Position numbers and translations under genes: made by a program. Under the pieces are notes generated by a model. It searched no databases and had not been told where the DNA came from. It saw nothing but the letters and a program-made list of their open reading frames with translations. Positions 37,010 to 45,628 of a stretch of 64,000 nt of DNA are shown one piece after another. Origin of the DNA: PALSA-1004 sp041483135 (GTDB lineage Bacteria > Pseudomonadota > Gammaproteobacteria > Burkholderiales > SG8-41); contig JBGPFE010000001.1 in the NCBI GenBank assembly GCA_041483135.1, positions 62,001-126,000 on the forward strand, given 5' to 3'. Each line of letters begins with the position of its first letter. The first letter of the stretch is position 1.

Positions 37010-37980
37010 TCACTCGACGCTGATGCCCGCTTCCCTGATGATTTTGGTCATTTGCTCGAACCGGGCGCGGGTCAGGGTGGTCACACTTGTTCCGGCGGCG
37101 TGCCGTAGACATCGAAACCCTGTGAGGTCAGTCGTTCGCGCACGTCGGTGGAGGCGAGCGCCTTGATGATTTCGGCGTTCAGGCGGGAGATGATTTCATT
37201 GGGCGTGTTGAGCGGCACGAAGATCGCCATCCAGGTGTTGAAGCTGTAACCCGGCAGGCCGGACTCGGCGACGGTCGGCACGTCAGGCAGCAGCGGCGAG
37301 CGTTTCGCTCCGCCCGCGGCCAGAGCGCGCAATTTACCCTCGCGGATCTGGGAAATCACGAGCGAGGTCGCCGAGAACATGACGGGGATCTGTCCGCTGA
37401 TCACGTCGAGCGTGGCCTGGGTGGTTCCTTTGTACGGAATATGAGTGAGCTTGACGCCAGCCATGGATTTGAATATTTCCATCGCGATGTGCTGCGGACT
37501 GCCGTTGCCGCCGGACGAATAGTTGAGCTCGCCCGGGCGAGCCTTGGCGAGCACGATCAGCTCACGCACGTTTTTTACCGGCAAGGTGGGATGAGAGACC
37601 AGCACCCAGGTGATGCCGGCGACCAGGCTGACCGGGGCGAAACTCTTGACCGGATCGTAAGGAACTTTTTTGTACAGGTTCGGGATCATGGTGAGAATGC
37701 TGTCATTGAGCGTGGCGATGGTGTAGCCGTCAGGCGTCGCGCGCATGACGCGTTCGGCGCCGATCAAGCCGGCGGCCCCCGGCTGATTATCGATCACGAT
37801 CTGCTGGCCCATGCTCTCCGACATTTTCTGGGTCACGATGCGAATCGCCACGTCGATCGCGCTGGCGGCTTGCAGCGGTATGATCATCAGGATCGATTTG
37901 CCGGGGTAGGCTTGCGCGTTCGCAAGCTGCGCAGCGGTCATTGCCATTACCGCAATCCAGAGCTTCAGGCAGATTTTCAA
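37010..37980 (-). pseudogene. TctC/Bug-family solute-binding protein, frameshifted near its end
   Basis: The first 299 residues are a normal TctC-family binding protein: signal peptide cleaved near ANAQ, then YPGKSILMIIPLQAASAIDVAIR, IDNQPGAAGLIGAERVMRATPDGYT, and LNYSSGGNGSPQHIAME. The frame stops at 37081 after TPPEQV. A 2-base duplication in GTGTG there moves the expected tail into another frame. Dropping two bases restores TTLTRARFEQMTKIIREAGISVE and a stop at 37010, the usual C-terminus of the family. Either a real recent frameshift or a sequencing error. Cognate membrane genes (tctAB) are absent from the window, as is common for Bug proteins. Confidence 0.85.
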
Positions 37981-38035
37981 GATTTCCCCTTGGTTTTCCC
38001 GGATTATATTCTAGTTGAGCGCGGATCCCGGCCCG

Positions 38036-38800
38036 TCACATCATGACGCGGCCGCCATTCACGTCGAGCACGACGCCGTTGATATACGCCGCCGCGTCGG
38101 AGGCGAGAAAAAGCATCGCCTGCGCGTGATCCTCGGGTACCGCAAGCCGTTTGAGCGGTACTTGCGCGGCGATACGCTCGACATCTTCCCTGGTGCGCAG
38201 CGCGGCAACTCGCGGCGTGAGTGTCGTGATCGGCGCGATCGCGTTCGCCGTAATGCCGTCAGCACCGAGCTGGTAAGCGAGGAACCGCGTGAGTTGGATC
38301 ACGCCGGCTTTGGCCGCGCCGTATGCGGGAGATGATGCTGTATGTACGGTGCGGCCGGAAATCGATGCAACGTTGATGATGCGCCCGGCCTTGGAGCGTT
38401 TAAGATGCGGTATCGCCGCGCGGCAGCACAGGAAGACGCTGCGCAGATTGAGCGCCACGGTGCGGTCCCATTCATCGATCGGCATGTCCTCGACGGTCGC
38501 GAGCCGCCTGTAGCCGCCGGCCCAGTTGACGAGCACATCGAGCCCGCCGAATTTGGCAACGGTGCTCGAAACCGCAGCAGCGACCGATTGCTCGTCGGTG
38601 ACATCGGTATGCACGACGAGCGTCTGGCCTCCGGCGGCGACGATATCGAATGCGACTTGTTTAGCCCCGGCTTCATCTATATCCAGCAGCGCGATGCGCG
38701 CGCGCTGCTCGGCGAACGCGCGGGCGGTCTCGGCGCCTATGCCTTGGGCGGCACCGGTAATTGCGACAATGCGACCGGCAAATTCCGGATATGACGGCAT
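38036..38800 (-). CDS. Short-chain dehydrogenase/reductase
   Basis: A 254-residue classical SDR. The cofactor motif TGAAQGIG is near residue 15, the catalytic tyrosine and lysine in SPAYGAAKAG near 160, and DVNGG at the end. The usual NNAG motif reads NWAGG. The D following beta-2 (LLDIDEAG) favours NAD over NADP. A weak AAGGA site lies 8 bp ahead of the ATG. It is 55 bp upstream of the TctC-like gene on the same strand and may share its transcript. The substrate is unknown. Confidence 0.9.
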   Translation of the reverse strand: MPSYPEFAGRIVAITGAAQGIGAETARAFAEQRARIALLDIDEAGAKQVAFDIVAAGGQTLVVHTDVTDEQSVAAAVSSTVAKFGGLDVLVNWAGGYRRLATVEDMPIDEWDRTVALNLRSVFLCCRAAIPHLKRSKAGRIINVASISGRTVHTASSPAYGAAKAGVIQLTRFLAYQLGADGITANAIAPITTLTPRVAALRTREDVERIAAQVPLKRLAVPEDHAQAMLFLASDAAAYINGVVLDVNGGRVMM

Positions 38801-38936
38801 CAGGAGGATCCTTGATCTATGCCGGGACTGGTTGTGAAAAAGGCGGTTGAATCACTCGAGCCGGCCATTGCCGGGCAGCTGCATTAGATTATGCGCAATA
38901 TCGGATTATTCGAGGGCGTTCGCAGTTCGTGGACCG

Positions 38937-40211
38937 CTAGACTATGCCTTCCATCAACTGCACCTCGACCAATGTCCCGGCTGCGACATTGCCTTGTGCT
39001 TCGGGCAGGATGATGAAGCAATTTGCTTCCGACATGGAGCGCAGGATGCCGGAGCCTTGCTCGCCGGTGACGCGCACGCTCCAGTTGCCGGTCGCGTCCT
39101 GCGTGAGCACGCCACGCTGGAATTCCGTGCGGCCCGGCGCTTTCTTGAGGTTGCTCGTACACGGCACTTTAAAGGTCGGCAAAGGCGGCACCGGGTCACG
39201 CCCGGCGAGTTTGAGCAGCGCATCGCGCACGAACTGGTAGAACGTCACCATCACCGACACCGGATTGCCGGGCAGGCCGAAAAAATGCGCGGTTCCGATG
39301 CGGCCGTAAGCGAGCGGACGGCCGGGTTTCATCGCGATCTTCCAGAACACCACCTCGCCAAGTTTTTCCAGCAGATCCTTGACGAAATCGGCTTCGCCAA
39401 CCGACACGCCGCCACTGGTGATCACGACGTCGGCAGTCTGCGCCGCCGTGTTGAATGCTTGTTCAAGCAGATGTGGGTCATCGTGTACGACGCCCATGTC
39501 GATCACCTCGCAACCGAGCCGTGTCAGCATGCTGTGTATGGTATAGCGGTTGCTGTCGTAGATCTGCCCTTCACCCAGCGGCGTGCCGATCGAGCGCAGC
39601 TCGTCGCCGGTCGAGAAGAAAGCTACGCGCAGCTTGCGGTAAACGGCGACTTCGCCGATGCCGAGCGAGGCAATCAAGCCGATTTCAGCCGGCCGCAACA
39701 GCAGTCCGTATTTCAATGCGATCTGGCCGGTTTTCAGGTCCTCGCCGGCGCGGCGCAGGTGTTGTCCCAGTTTGTGACCGCCGCCGGTTCTGATGCTGTT
39801 GCCTTTGGCTTCGACGTGCTCCTGCATTACGATGGTGTCGGTGCCGGCAGGCACCACCGCGCCGGTCATGATGCGCACGCATTCGCCGCTTTTGATGGTG
39901 CCTTGAAACGGCACGCCGGCGAATGCGGTGCCGGCGACCTTGAGCGTGACTTCGCCATCGGCCTTGAGATCGGCAAAGCGTATCGCGTAGCCATCCATCG
40001 CCGAATTGTCGTGTGACGGCACGTCGAGCGGGGAGATCACGTCCGCGGCCAGCACGCGGCCCAGCGCGGCGCGGATGTTGAGATGTTCGATCGCGGTGAC
40101 CGACGCAAGAAAACGCGCAATGAACTCGCGCGCCTTGGCGACCGGCATCGAATTCGGGTCGTAATCATCGGCGCAGCTGGCGGCGCGGATGGACTTCAGC
40201 TGGTCGTTCAT
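38937..40211 (-). CDS. moeA: Molybdopterin molybdenumtransferase MoeA
   Basis: 424 residues that insert molybdate (or tungstate) in molybdopterin-AMP. Signatures are DVPSHDNSAMDGYAIR near residue 62, RIMTGAVVPAGTDTIVMQE, TSGGVSVGEADFVK and FGLPGNPVSVMVTF. Length is slightly above E. coli MoeA (411). It is divergent from the tungstate transporter and other Mo-cofactor genes, so both strands of this locus serve the same cofactor. Confidence 0.96.
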   Translation of the reverse strand: MNDQLKSIRAASCADDYDPNSMPVAKAREFIARFLASVTAIEHLNIRAALGRVLAADVISPLDVPSHDNSAMDGYAIRFADLKADGEVTLKVAGTAFAGVPFQGTIKSGECVRIMTGAVVPAGTDTIVMQEHVEAKGNSIRTGGGHKLGQHLRRAGEDLKTGQIALKYGLLLRPAEIGLIASLGIGEVAVYRKLRVAFFSTGDELRSIGTPLGEGQIYDSNRYTIHSMLTRLGCEVIDMGVVHDDPHLLEQAFNTAAQTADVVITSGGVSVGEADFVKDLLEKLGEVVFWKIAMKPGRPLAYGRIGTAHFFGLPGNPVSVMVTFYQFVRDALLKLAGRDPVPPLPTFKVPCTSNLKKAPGRTEFQRGVLTQDATGNWSVRVTGEQGSGILRSMSEANCFIILPEAQGNVAAGTLVEVQLMEGIV

Positions 40212-40387
40212 CGGGGGCCTCGTGACATGGCGGGCGAGGCGGAATTGTACCGGAAAATCAGTGCGGTGTAGCGCTTATAAGGTATTGGTGCCGACGCCGT
40301 TCAGGGTTATTATTCGGTTCGAATTTGCAAGTGGTGGCGAGCTTATTGCCGGCTGCTGGTTTAGGAATAGAAAAACAAAGGAGAGAC

Positions 40388-41224
40388 ATGGAAAGTGCGG
40401 CGAGAGAGCTTTATTCGAGGCGAGCCGGTCTAGGGCTCGCCTTGCTTATTTTCGGTTGCTGTGTGGCGATGGGGGTGCGGGCCGCGCAGGACATTCGGCT
40501 CGCCACTACCACCAGCACCGAGAATTCCGGGTTGTTGAAAGTGATATTGCCGATATTCGAGGAGAAATACGGGGGGTGGGTCAGGGTTGTTGCAGTCGGT
40601 ACCGGTGCTGCGCTCAAGCTTGGCGAGAATGGCGACGCTGACGTGCTACTGGTGCACGCGCGTCCGCTCGAGGATAAATTCATGGCGGCCGGCTACGGCT
40701 CGGTGCGCAAGGACGTTATGTACAACGATTTCGTTATCGTCGGACCGCCAGATGATCCCGCGGGCGTGCATGGCAGCAAGGACGTGATTGCGTCTATGAA
40801 AAAAATCGGTGCCGGCGGCGTAAAGTTCGTTTCGCGCGGCGATGAGTCCGGTACCCACCAGATGGAAAAGGATTATTGGAAGGGTGCGGGCATTGTACCG
40901 GGGGGGGCCTGGTACCTGTCGGCAGGACAGGGCATGGGGCAGGTGTTGACCATTTCCGGCGAACTTAAGGCCTACACTCTGACCGATCGCGCGACTTATG
41001 CCGCTTATAAAGACAAGACCGGGCTGCAAACTCTCGTAGAGGGCGATCCGAAGATGTTCAACCCGTACGGCATCATCGTCGTCAATCCGCAGCGCCACCC
41101 GCATACCAATCTGTCCGGCGCGCTCGCACTTGCCGACTGGCTGACTTCCGCGGCCGGGCAAAAGGCAATCGCGGCTTTCAAAATCAATGGCGTGCAAATG
41201 TTCTATCCGAGCGCAGGAAAGTAA
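40388..41224 (+). CDS. tupA: Tungstate ABC transporter binding protein TupA
   Basis: 278 residues with a signal peptide and the TupA hallmark RLATTTSTENSGLL just after it. SRGDESGTHQMEK and YTLTDRATYAAYK are also typical. TupA binds tungstate (and molybdate less well) in the periplasm. AAAGGAGAG precedes the ATG at 40388. It is first in a seven-gene run: tupA-tupB-tupC-mobB-moaD-moaE-modE. Confidence 0.93.
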   Translation: MESAARELYSRRAGLGLALLIFGCCVAMGVRAAQDIRLATTTSTENSGLLKVILPIFEEKYGGWVRVVAVGTGAALKLGENGDADVLLVHARPLEDKFMAAGYGSVRKDVMYNDFVIVGPPDDPAGVHGSKDVIASMKKIGAGGVKFVSRGDESGTHQMEKDYWKGAGIVPGGAWYLSAGQGMGQVLTISGELKAYTLTDRATYAAYKDKTGLQTLVEGDPKMFNPYGIIVVNPQRHPHTNLSGALALADWLTSAAGQKAIAAFKINGVQMFYPSAGK

Positions 41225-41230
41225 ACCGGC

Positions 41231-41926
41231 ATGGATCTTTTCGAGCCGACGAGGCAGGCCTTCCATCTCCTGCTGACCGGCGACCCTGAACTCTGGTTCA
41301 TCATCTGGCTGTCGCTATGGGTGTCGGTGCTTGCGATTGTTTTGATGACGCCGCCGTCGGTTGCATTCGGTTTTGCGCTCGCAAAGCGCGAGTTTCCAGG
41401 CCGGCGCGCGGTCGTCGTGCTGCTGCAGGCGCTGTTGTCGTTTCCGACGGTGGTAATCGGCCTGGTGCTCTACCTGTTGCTCTCGCGACGCGGCCCGTTC
41501 GGCGCGTTCGAGCTGTTGTTTACACCGTGGGCGATCATGGTCGGATACATGGTGATCGCGTTGCCGATTCTGGTGGTATTCACGGTATCGGCGGTCCAGG
41601 GTGCGGACCCGCGGTTGTACGAAACCGCACGCAGCCTTGGCGCGCGGCGGCTCCGCGCCGCGTTGACGACGCTGTGGGAAGTCCGTTTTGCCGTCATGGC
41701 GGGAATTGTGAATGCGTTTGGACGCGTGGTCTCCGAAGTCGGCTGCGCATTACTGGTTGGCGGCAACATTGCTGGCCTGACGCGCAATATGCCCACAGCG
41801 ATCGCACTTGAAACGTCGAAAGGTGCGTTCGTAGAGGGCATCGCGCTGGGCGCCGTGCTGGTGGCTATTGCGATCGGCGTCAATGTGGCGCTTGCCTGGC
41901 TGCAAGGCAGGGGCGGACTCGAATGA
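41231..41926 (+). CDS. tupB: Tungstate ABC transporter permease TupB
   Basis: 231 residues with about five helices and the permease loop ETARSLGARRLRAALTTLWEVRFAVMAGIVNAFGRVVSEVG, an EAA-type motif. It lies 6 bp after tupA, and its stop overlaps the tupC start by 4 bp (ATGA). Confidence 0.94.
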   Translation: MDLFEPTRQAFHLLLTGDPELWFIIWLSLWVSVLAIVLMTPPSVAFGFALAKREFPGRRAVVVLLQALLSFPTVVIGLVLYLLLSRRGPFGAFELLFTPWAIMVGYMVIALPILVVFTVSAVQGADPRLYETARSLGARRLRAALTTLWEVRFAVMAGIVNAFGRVVSEVGCALLVGGNIAGLTRNMPTAIALETSKGAFVEGIALGAVLVAIAIGVNVALAWLQGRGGLE

Positions 41927-42582
41927 GCACACCATTGTTCTCGGTCGAAGGGCTTGCCAAGCACTTCGGTGATCGAGTGCTGTTTGACGGCGCGCGGATC
42001 GCGCTAGAGTCAGGCAGCGGTTACGTTCTCATCGGTGCCAATGGTACGGGCAAGACCACATTACTGCGCATCATCGCCGGCCTTGAGCCGGCGGGAACGG
42101 GGCAACTTGCTTTCCGCTCGCAGGCATCGCCGGTCGCGGAGTACCCTGAGACGTGGCGGCATGAGATCGTCTATGTGCATCAGCAACCTTATTTGTTCCA
42201 TACCACCATCGAAAAAAACCTCGAGTACGGCCTGGCGCGGCGCGGGGTCCCACGCGACGCGCGGCGGGCGCGCGTGCGCGATGCGCTGGCTTGGGCCGGC
42301 CTCACCGACCGGCGTGAGGTGCCGCCACACAAGCTCTCCGGCGGCGAACAGCAGCGCGCGGCGCTCGCGCGCGCAAAGGTGCTCGATCCAACGTTGCTGC
42401 TGCTCGACGAGCCGACCGCAAATCTGGATGGCGATGCGCGCAGGCAGGTGCTCGAATTGGTAACGGCATTGTGCATCGAGAACCACACGGTGGTGGTCGC
42501 CAGCCATGATCCTGAAATTATCCGGCTTGCGATATTGAACCGTCTACATGTTTCCGGCCGGCGCATCGAAGCCGGTGAATAA
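41923..42582 (+). CDS. tupC: Tungstate ABC transporter ATPase TupC
   Basis: A 219-residue ABC ATPase. Walker A is GANGTGKTT near residue 38, the signature is LSGGEQQRAALARA near 138, and Walker B is LLLLDEPTANLD near 158. No C-terminal TOBE domain is present, which is usual for TupC and unlike ModC. Confidence 0.94.
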   Translation: MSTPLFSVEGLAKHFGDRVLFDGARIALESGSGYVLIGANGTGKTTLLRIIAGLEPAGTGQLAFRSQASPVAEYPETWRHEIVYVHQQPYLFHTTIEKNLEYGLARRGVPRDARRARVRDALAWAGLTDRREVPPHKLSGGEQQRAALARAKVLDPTLLLLDEPTANLDGDARRQVLELVTALCIENHTVVVASHDPEIIRLAILNRLHVSGRRIEAGE

Positions 42583-42609
42583 GGCGCACGGCTGGTAAGA
42601 TAGCGGCCG

Positions 42610-43104
42610 ATGAAGATCTTTGGCATTGCCGGATTTTCGGGCTCGGGCAAAACCACGCTGCTCGAAAGGATAATCCCGTTGCTGACCGCGCGCGGGATCA
42701 AGGTTTCCCTGATCAAGCACGCGCACCACACCTTCGATGTCGATCAGCCGGGCAAGGATTCGCATCGACACCGGCATGCCGGCTGTAATGAGGTGCTGGT
42801 CACGTCGTCGCGGCGGTGGGCGTTGATGCACGAATTGCGCGGCGCGCCCGAGCCGACATTGCAGGACCACTTGCAGCATATCGGGCCGTGCGATCTCCTG
42901 CTGGTGGAGGGCTTCAAACGCGAGCCCATTCCCAAGCTCGAGGTCTATCGCGCCGCGGTCGGTGAGCCGAATCTTTTTCCGCATGACCTCAACGTCGTCG
43001 CGGTTGCCAGTGACACGCGCCTCGACACGCGGTTGCCTCAGTTCGATTTGAACGATGCGCCGGCAGTTGCCGAGTTCATTTTGCGCCAGGTTGGCTTGGA
43101 GTGA
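42610..43104 (+). CDS. mobB: Molybdopterin-guanine dinucleotide adaptor MobB
   Basis: A 164-residue P-loop protein (GFSGSGKTTLLERIIP at residues 7-22). The MobB pattern HTFDVDQPGKDSHRHRHAGC and a later LLLVEGFKREPIPKLEVYR are present. It assists MobA in making the bis-MGD cofactor used by enzymes such as the formate dehydrogenase at 3.1 kb. It lies 27 bp after tupC. Confidence 0.95.
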   Translation: MKIFGIAGFSGSGKTTLLERIIPLLTARGIKVSLIKHAHHTFDVDQPGKDSHRHRHAGCNEVLVTSSRRWALMHELRGAPEPTLQDHLQHIGPCDLLLVEGFKREPIPKLEVYRAAVGEPNLFPHDLNVVAVASDTRLDTRLPQFDLNDAPAVAEFILRQVGLE

Positions 43105-43182
43105 GCGTGGAGCGGGCGCATAATTCATCTCTCGTTCAATGCGGACAAACCGGCGTACGGTTTGCCGGTTAACTCGATTTCG

Positions 43183-43437
43183 ATGATTACCGTTGTGTAT
43201 TTTGCAAGGCTGCGCGAAGCGCTCGGCAAGGCTTCCGAGCAGATCACGTTGTCCGCCGGCGTAAGCGACCTCGAATCGCTGCGCGAGCTGCTGCGCAGGC
43301 GCGGCGGCGCGTGGGCCGAGGAACTGGGAGATGACAGGCCGGTGCGTGCCGCGGTCAATCAGGATATGGCTCATAGCGACACGCGAATAACCGACGGCGA
43401 TGAAGTTGCGTTTTTCCCGCCGGTGACCGGAGGCTGA
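43183..43437 (+). CDS. moaD: Molybdopterin synthase small subunit MoaD
   Basis: 84 residues with a ubiquitin-like fold (ITVVYFARLREALGKASEQI...) ending in the required Gly-Gly (PPVTGG). The ATG at 43183 is chosen over an in-frame TTG 21 bp upstream. The stop is directly followed by moaE. A CAAACCG/CGGTTTG hairpin lies between mobB and this gene (43146-43164). Confidence 0.95.
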   Translation: MITVVYFARLREALGKASEQITLSAGVSDLESLRELLRRRGGAWAEELGDDRPVRAAVNQDMAHSDTRITDGDEVAFFPPVTGG

Positions 43438-43438
43438 C

Positions 43439-43897
43439 ATGGTGGTCCGCATCCAAACTGAGGATTTCGACGCTGGCCGCGAAATTGCCGCGCTACGCCA
43501 AGGGAATCGCAGTATCGGCGCGATAGCCAGTTTCATCGGCGTGGTGCGTGACGTCAACGACGGCAACATGGTTGCCGGGATGACGCTCGAGCATTATCCT
43601 GGCATGACTGAGAAATCGATCGCTGAAATCATCGGGCAGGCGAAATCGCGCTGGAGCATGTTCGATGCGCTGGTAATACACCGGGTAGGGCGGCTCAAGC
43701 CATTGGATCAGATCGTGCTGGTGGTGGTGACCGGCGCTCACCGCGGCGACGCATTCGCGGCATGCGAGTTCATCATGGACTACCTCAAGACGCGCGCGCC
43801 GTTCTGGAAAAAAGAGCAGACCCCGGATGGCGCACACTGGGTCGAGGCTCGCACGAGCGACGATGTTGCAGCCGAGCGCTGGCGGCTCAAGGGCTGA
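43439..43897 (+). CDS. moaE: Molybdopterin synthase large subunit MoaE
   Basis: 152 residues. Signatures are GAIASFIGVVRDVNDGN, MTLEHYPGMTEKSI, HRVGRLKPLDQIVLVVV and APFWKKEQTPDGAHWVEAR, which carries the active-site lysine. It joins MoaD to make molybdopterin. It starts 1 bp after the moaD stop. Confidence 0.96.
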   Translation: MVVRIQTEDFDAGREIAALRQGNRSIGAIASFIGVVRDVNDGNMVAGMTLEHYPGMTEKSIAEIIGQAKSRWSMFDALVIHRVGRLKPLDQIVLVVVTGAHRGDAFAACEFIMDYLKTRAPFWKKEQTPDGAHWVEARTSDDVAAERWRLKG

Positions 43898-43910
43898 GCG
43901 CCGCTTACCG

Positions 43911-44267
43911 ATGCCCGTTGTCAAAGCCAAGCCCAGAATTCGTATCCTGTTCGGCTCCGCGTTCGCGATCGGTCCCGGTAAAGCGGACCTGCTGCAGGCA
44001 ATCGAGCAGACCGGTTCGATTTCCGCCGCTGCGCGTCGGATGGGCATGTCGTACCGGCGCGCCTGGTTGCTGCTCGACACCATGAATCAATGCTTCCGCG
44101 AGCCGGTAATCAATACCTCTACCGGCGGCAAGGGTGGGGGTGGCGCGCAGATCACTTACTTTGGCAAGAGCGTGCTGCGGCAATATCGCGCGATGGAAGC
44201 GCGCGCTATTGCGGCCATGGAGCGTGACATGCAGCAGTTCACGCAACGATTGTTGCGCAAGCGGTAG
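43911..44267 (+). CDS. modE: ModE-type molybdate-responsive DNA-binding domain protein
   Basis: A 118-residue protein matching only the DNA-binding half of ModE: a winged helix with ADLLQAIEQTGSISAAARRMGMSYRRAWLLLDTMN and the wing motif STGGKGGGGAQITYFG. The C-terminal molybdate-binding (TOBE/Mop) domains of E. coli ModE are absent, so how it senses metal is unclear. It ends the tup-mob-moa run. A strong ModE-type operator lies 54 bp after its stop, ahead of the TSUP permease gene. Confidence 0.93.
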   Translation: MPVVKAKPRIRILFGSAFAIGPGKADLLQAIEQTGSISAAARRMGMSYRRAWLLLDTMNQCFREPVINTSTGGKGGGGAQITYFGKSVLRQYRAMEARAIAAMERDMQQFTQRLLRKR

Positions 44268-44312
44268 CAGTAGGAGGACGAATCCGATGATGCGGCCGTG
44301 GCCGCTTATATT

Positions 44313-44344
44313 TTGATTAGCGTTATATACTGTAATATATAACG
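44313..44344 (+). promoter_or_regulatory. ModE operator overlapping a promoter
   Basis: CGTTATATA-N6-TATATAACG at 44321-44344 is a perfect 9-bp inverted repeat and fits the known ModE operator. It overlaps a likely sigma-70 promoter: TTGATT (44313-44318), 17-bp spacer, TATATA (44336-44341). Bound ModE would block RNA polymerase, so the site suggests metal-dependent repression of the genes downstream. Confidence 0.85.
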
Positions 44345-44408
44345 ATTACAGTCCGGAAAATCTGATCTGAAGGGCTGAATCGGAATTGGTTTTGAGGGAG
44401 CGCTGACA

Positions 44409-45161
44409 GTGACAGCAATGGACACCACCATTCTTGTTTGCGCGTTCTTCGTCGTAGCCACGCTCTATACCACGGTTGGGCACGCCGGCGCGTCGGGGTA
44501 TCTGGCGAGTATGGCCCTGGTCGGCGTTGCGCCCGAGATCATGCGACCGACCGCACTGACGCTGAATATCCTGGTCGCTGCGATCACGGTCTACCGGTTC
44601 CGGCGCGCGCGCTATTTCTCCTGGAGCGGGCTGTGGCCGTTCCTGATGGGTTCGGTGCCGCTGGCGGCCTATGGCGGCGCAATGCGGTTGCCGCCGGGAA
44701 CGTATTATGTGCTGCTGGGCGGGGTGTTGGCTGCGTCGGCGGTAATTCTGGTTTGGCGTGTTTACGGCAGCGGATTCCGACGCGACGAGGACGGGATTTT
44801 GGTGAAGAAGGCCCTTGCGGTGCCGATAGGTGCAGCCATCGGGCTGCTGTCGGGACTCACGGGAACAGGGGGAGGGATATTTCTGAGCCCGATACTGCTG
44901 CTGCTCGGCTGGAGCGGTCCCAAAACGACAGCAGGAATCGCGGCCCCATTTATTCTGGTCAATTCCTGTGTGGCGCTGATCGCTGGTTCCGTCGGTGCCG
45001 GTGTACTTCCACCGGAACTGCCATGGCTGGCGACGGCGGCGGTTGCCGGAGCGCTGGTGGGTACCTGGCTGGGCTTGAGCAAATTAACGCAGCAGGGGCT
45101 GATTACCACGCTCGCTGTGGTAATGCTGGTAGCGGCCGGCAAGCTGCTGGCGCTCGCTTGA
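44409..45161 (+). CDS. TSUP/TauE-SafE family membrane permease
   Basis: A 250-residue membrane protein with about eight helices and the two-repeat TSUP pattern (GHAGASGYLASMALVGVAP early, IGLLSGLTGTGGGIFLSPILLLLGW in the second half). The family exports or imports sulfur oxyanions and related organic sulfonates. GAGGGAG lies 8 bp ahead of the GTG at 44409; an ATG three codons on is a weaker choice. It stands between modE and a sulfite dehydrogenase, so sulfite export is the simplest guess. The ModE operator in front leaves a link to Mo/W oxyanions open. Confidence 0.9.
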   Translation: MTAMDTTILVCAFFVVATLYTTVGHAGASGYLASMALVGVAPEIMRPTALTLNILVAAITVYRFRRARYFSWSGLWPFLMGSVPLAAYGGAMRLPPGTYYVLLGGVLAASAVILVWRVYGSGFRRDEDGILVKKALAVPIGAAIGLLSGLTGTGGGIFLSPILLLLGWSGPKTTAGIAAPFILVNSCVALIAGSVGAGVLPPELPWLATAAVAGALVGTWLGLSKLTQQGLITTLAVVMLVAAGKLLALA

Positions 45162-45628
45162 AAGGATTAAGGAGCACAATTGATTGACAGGCGACAAGGT
45201 AACTGAGGTCGACCTGCGCAACACCACTATCGATAGTTACGGTATCGGTGAACGGCCATGTCGCATAGCGCAAGGAGTGCTTCAAGAATACCACCCAAGC
45301 TATTGATGTAGTAGAAGTTTCATCTCGCTCATCAGTTCGCTCGGCAAATGCCGGTCCCGGGTTTACTGCTATGCACCATTGCTCGTCAAAAAAAGTTATA
45401 GCTGGATAACAATTTCTAATCTATGTTATCGGGGTTATTTGCTATAACTGTAAAAACAAAAAATATATCGTTCTTGCCGGAGGGGCCATACTGGTTGTCT
45501 GCGCTTCATGCGCGCTTCGTTTTATCGCCATTTCCGGAAGGCGCCGGTACGTGTTCTTATCCACATTGCATTCCAGCGATTGAGCAGAGGATTAACGCGG
45601 TTCAGCAACTCACCTAGGGGGAATAACG
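45162..45628. other. Intergenic region upstream of soxC with nested inverted repeats
   Basis: 467 bp without a supported gene. A 12-bp palindrome ACTATCGATAGT lies at 45226-45237. A nested repeat lies at 45394-45449: outer arms AGTTATAGC/GCTATAACT, inner arms GATAAC/GTTATC. The stretch 45390-45475 is clearly more AT-rich than its surroundings. It may hold the soxC promoter and operator. A 64-codon frame at 45423-45617 lacks family resemblance. Confidence 0.5.

Noticed and set aside
38802..38887. Short plus-strand frame (ATG 38819) behind an AGGAGG sequence
   Set aside because: Only 22 codons. The AGGAGG lies 11 bases from the ATG and the product has no recognisable feature; chance is likely.
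43146..43164. Hairpin between mobB and moaD as a terminator
   Set aside because: There is no T-run, and it lies inside a run of functionally linked genes, so termination there is unlikely.
45423..45617. 64-codon frame upstream of soxC
   Set aside because: It overlaps the nested inverted repeat, has no family resemblance and no convincing start signal.
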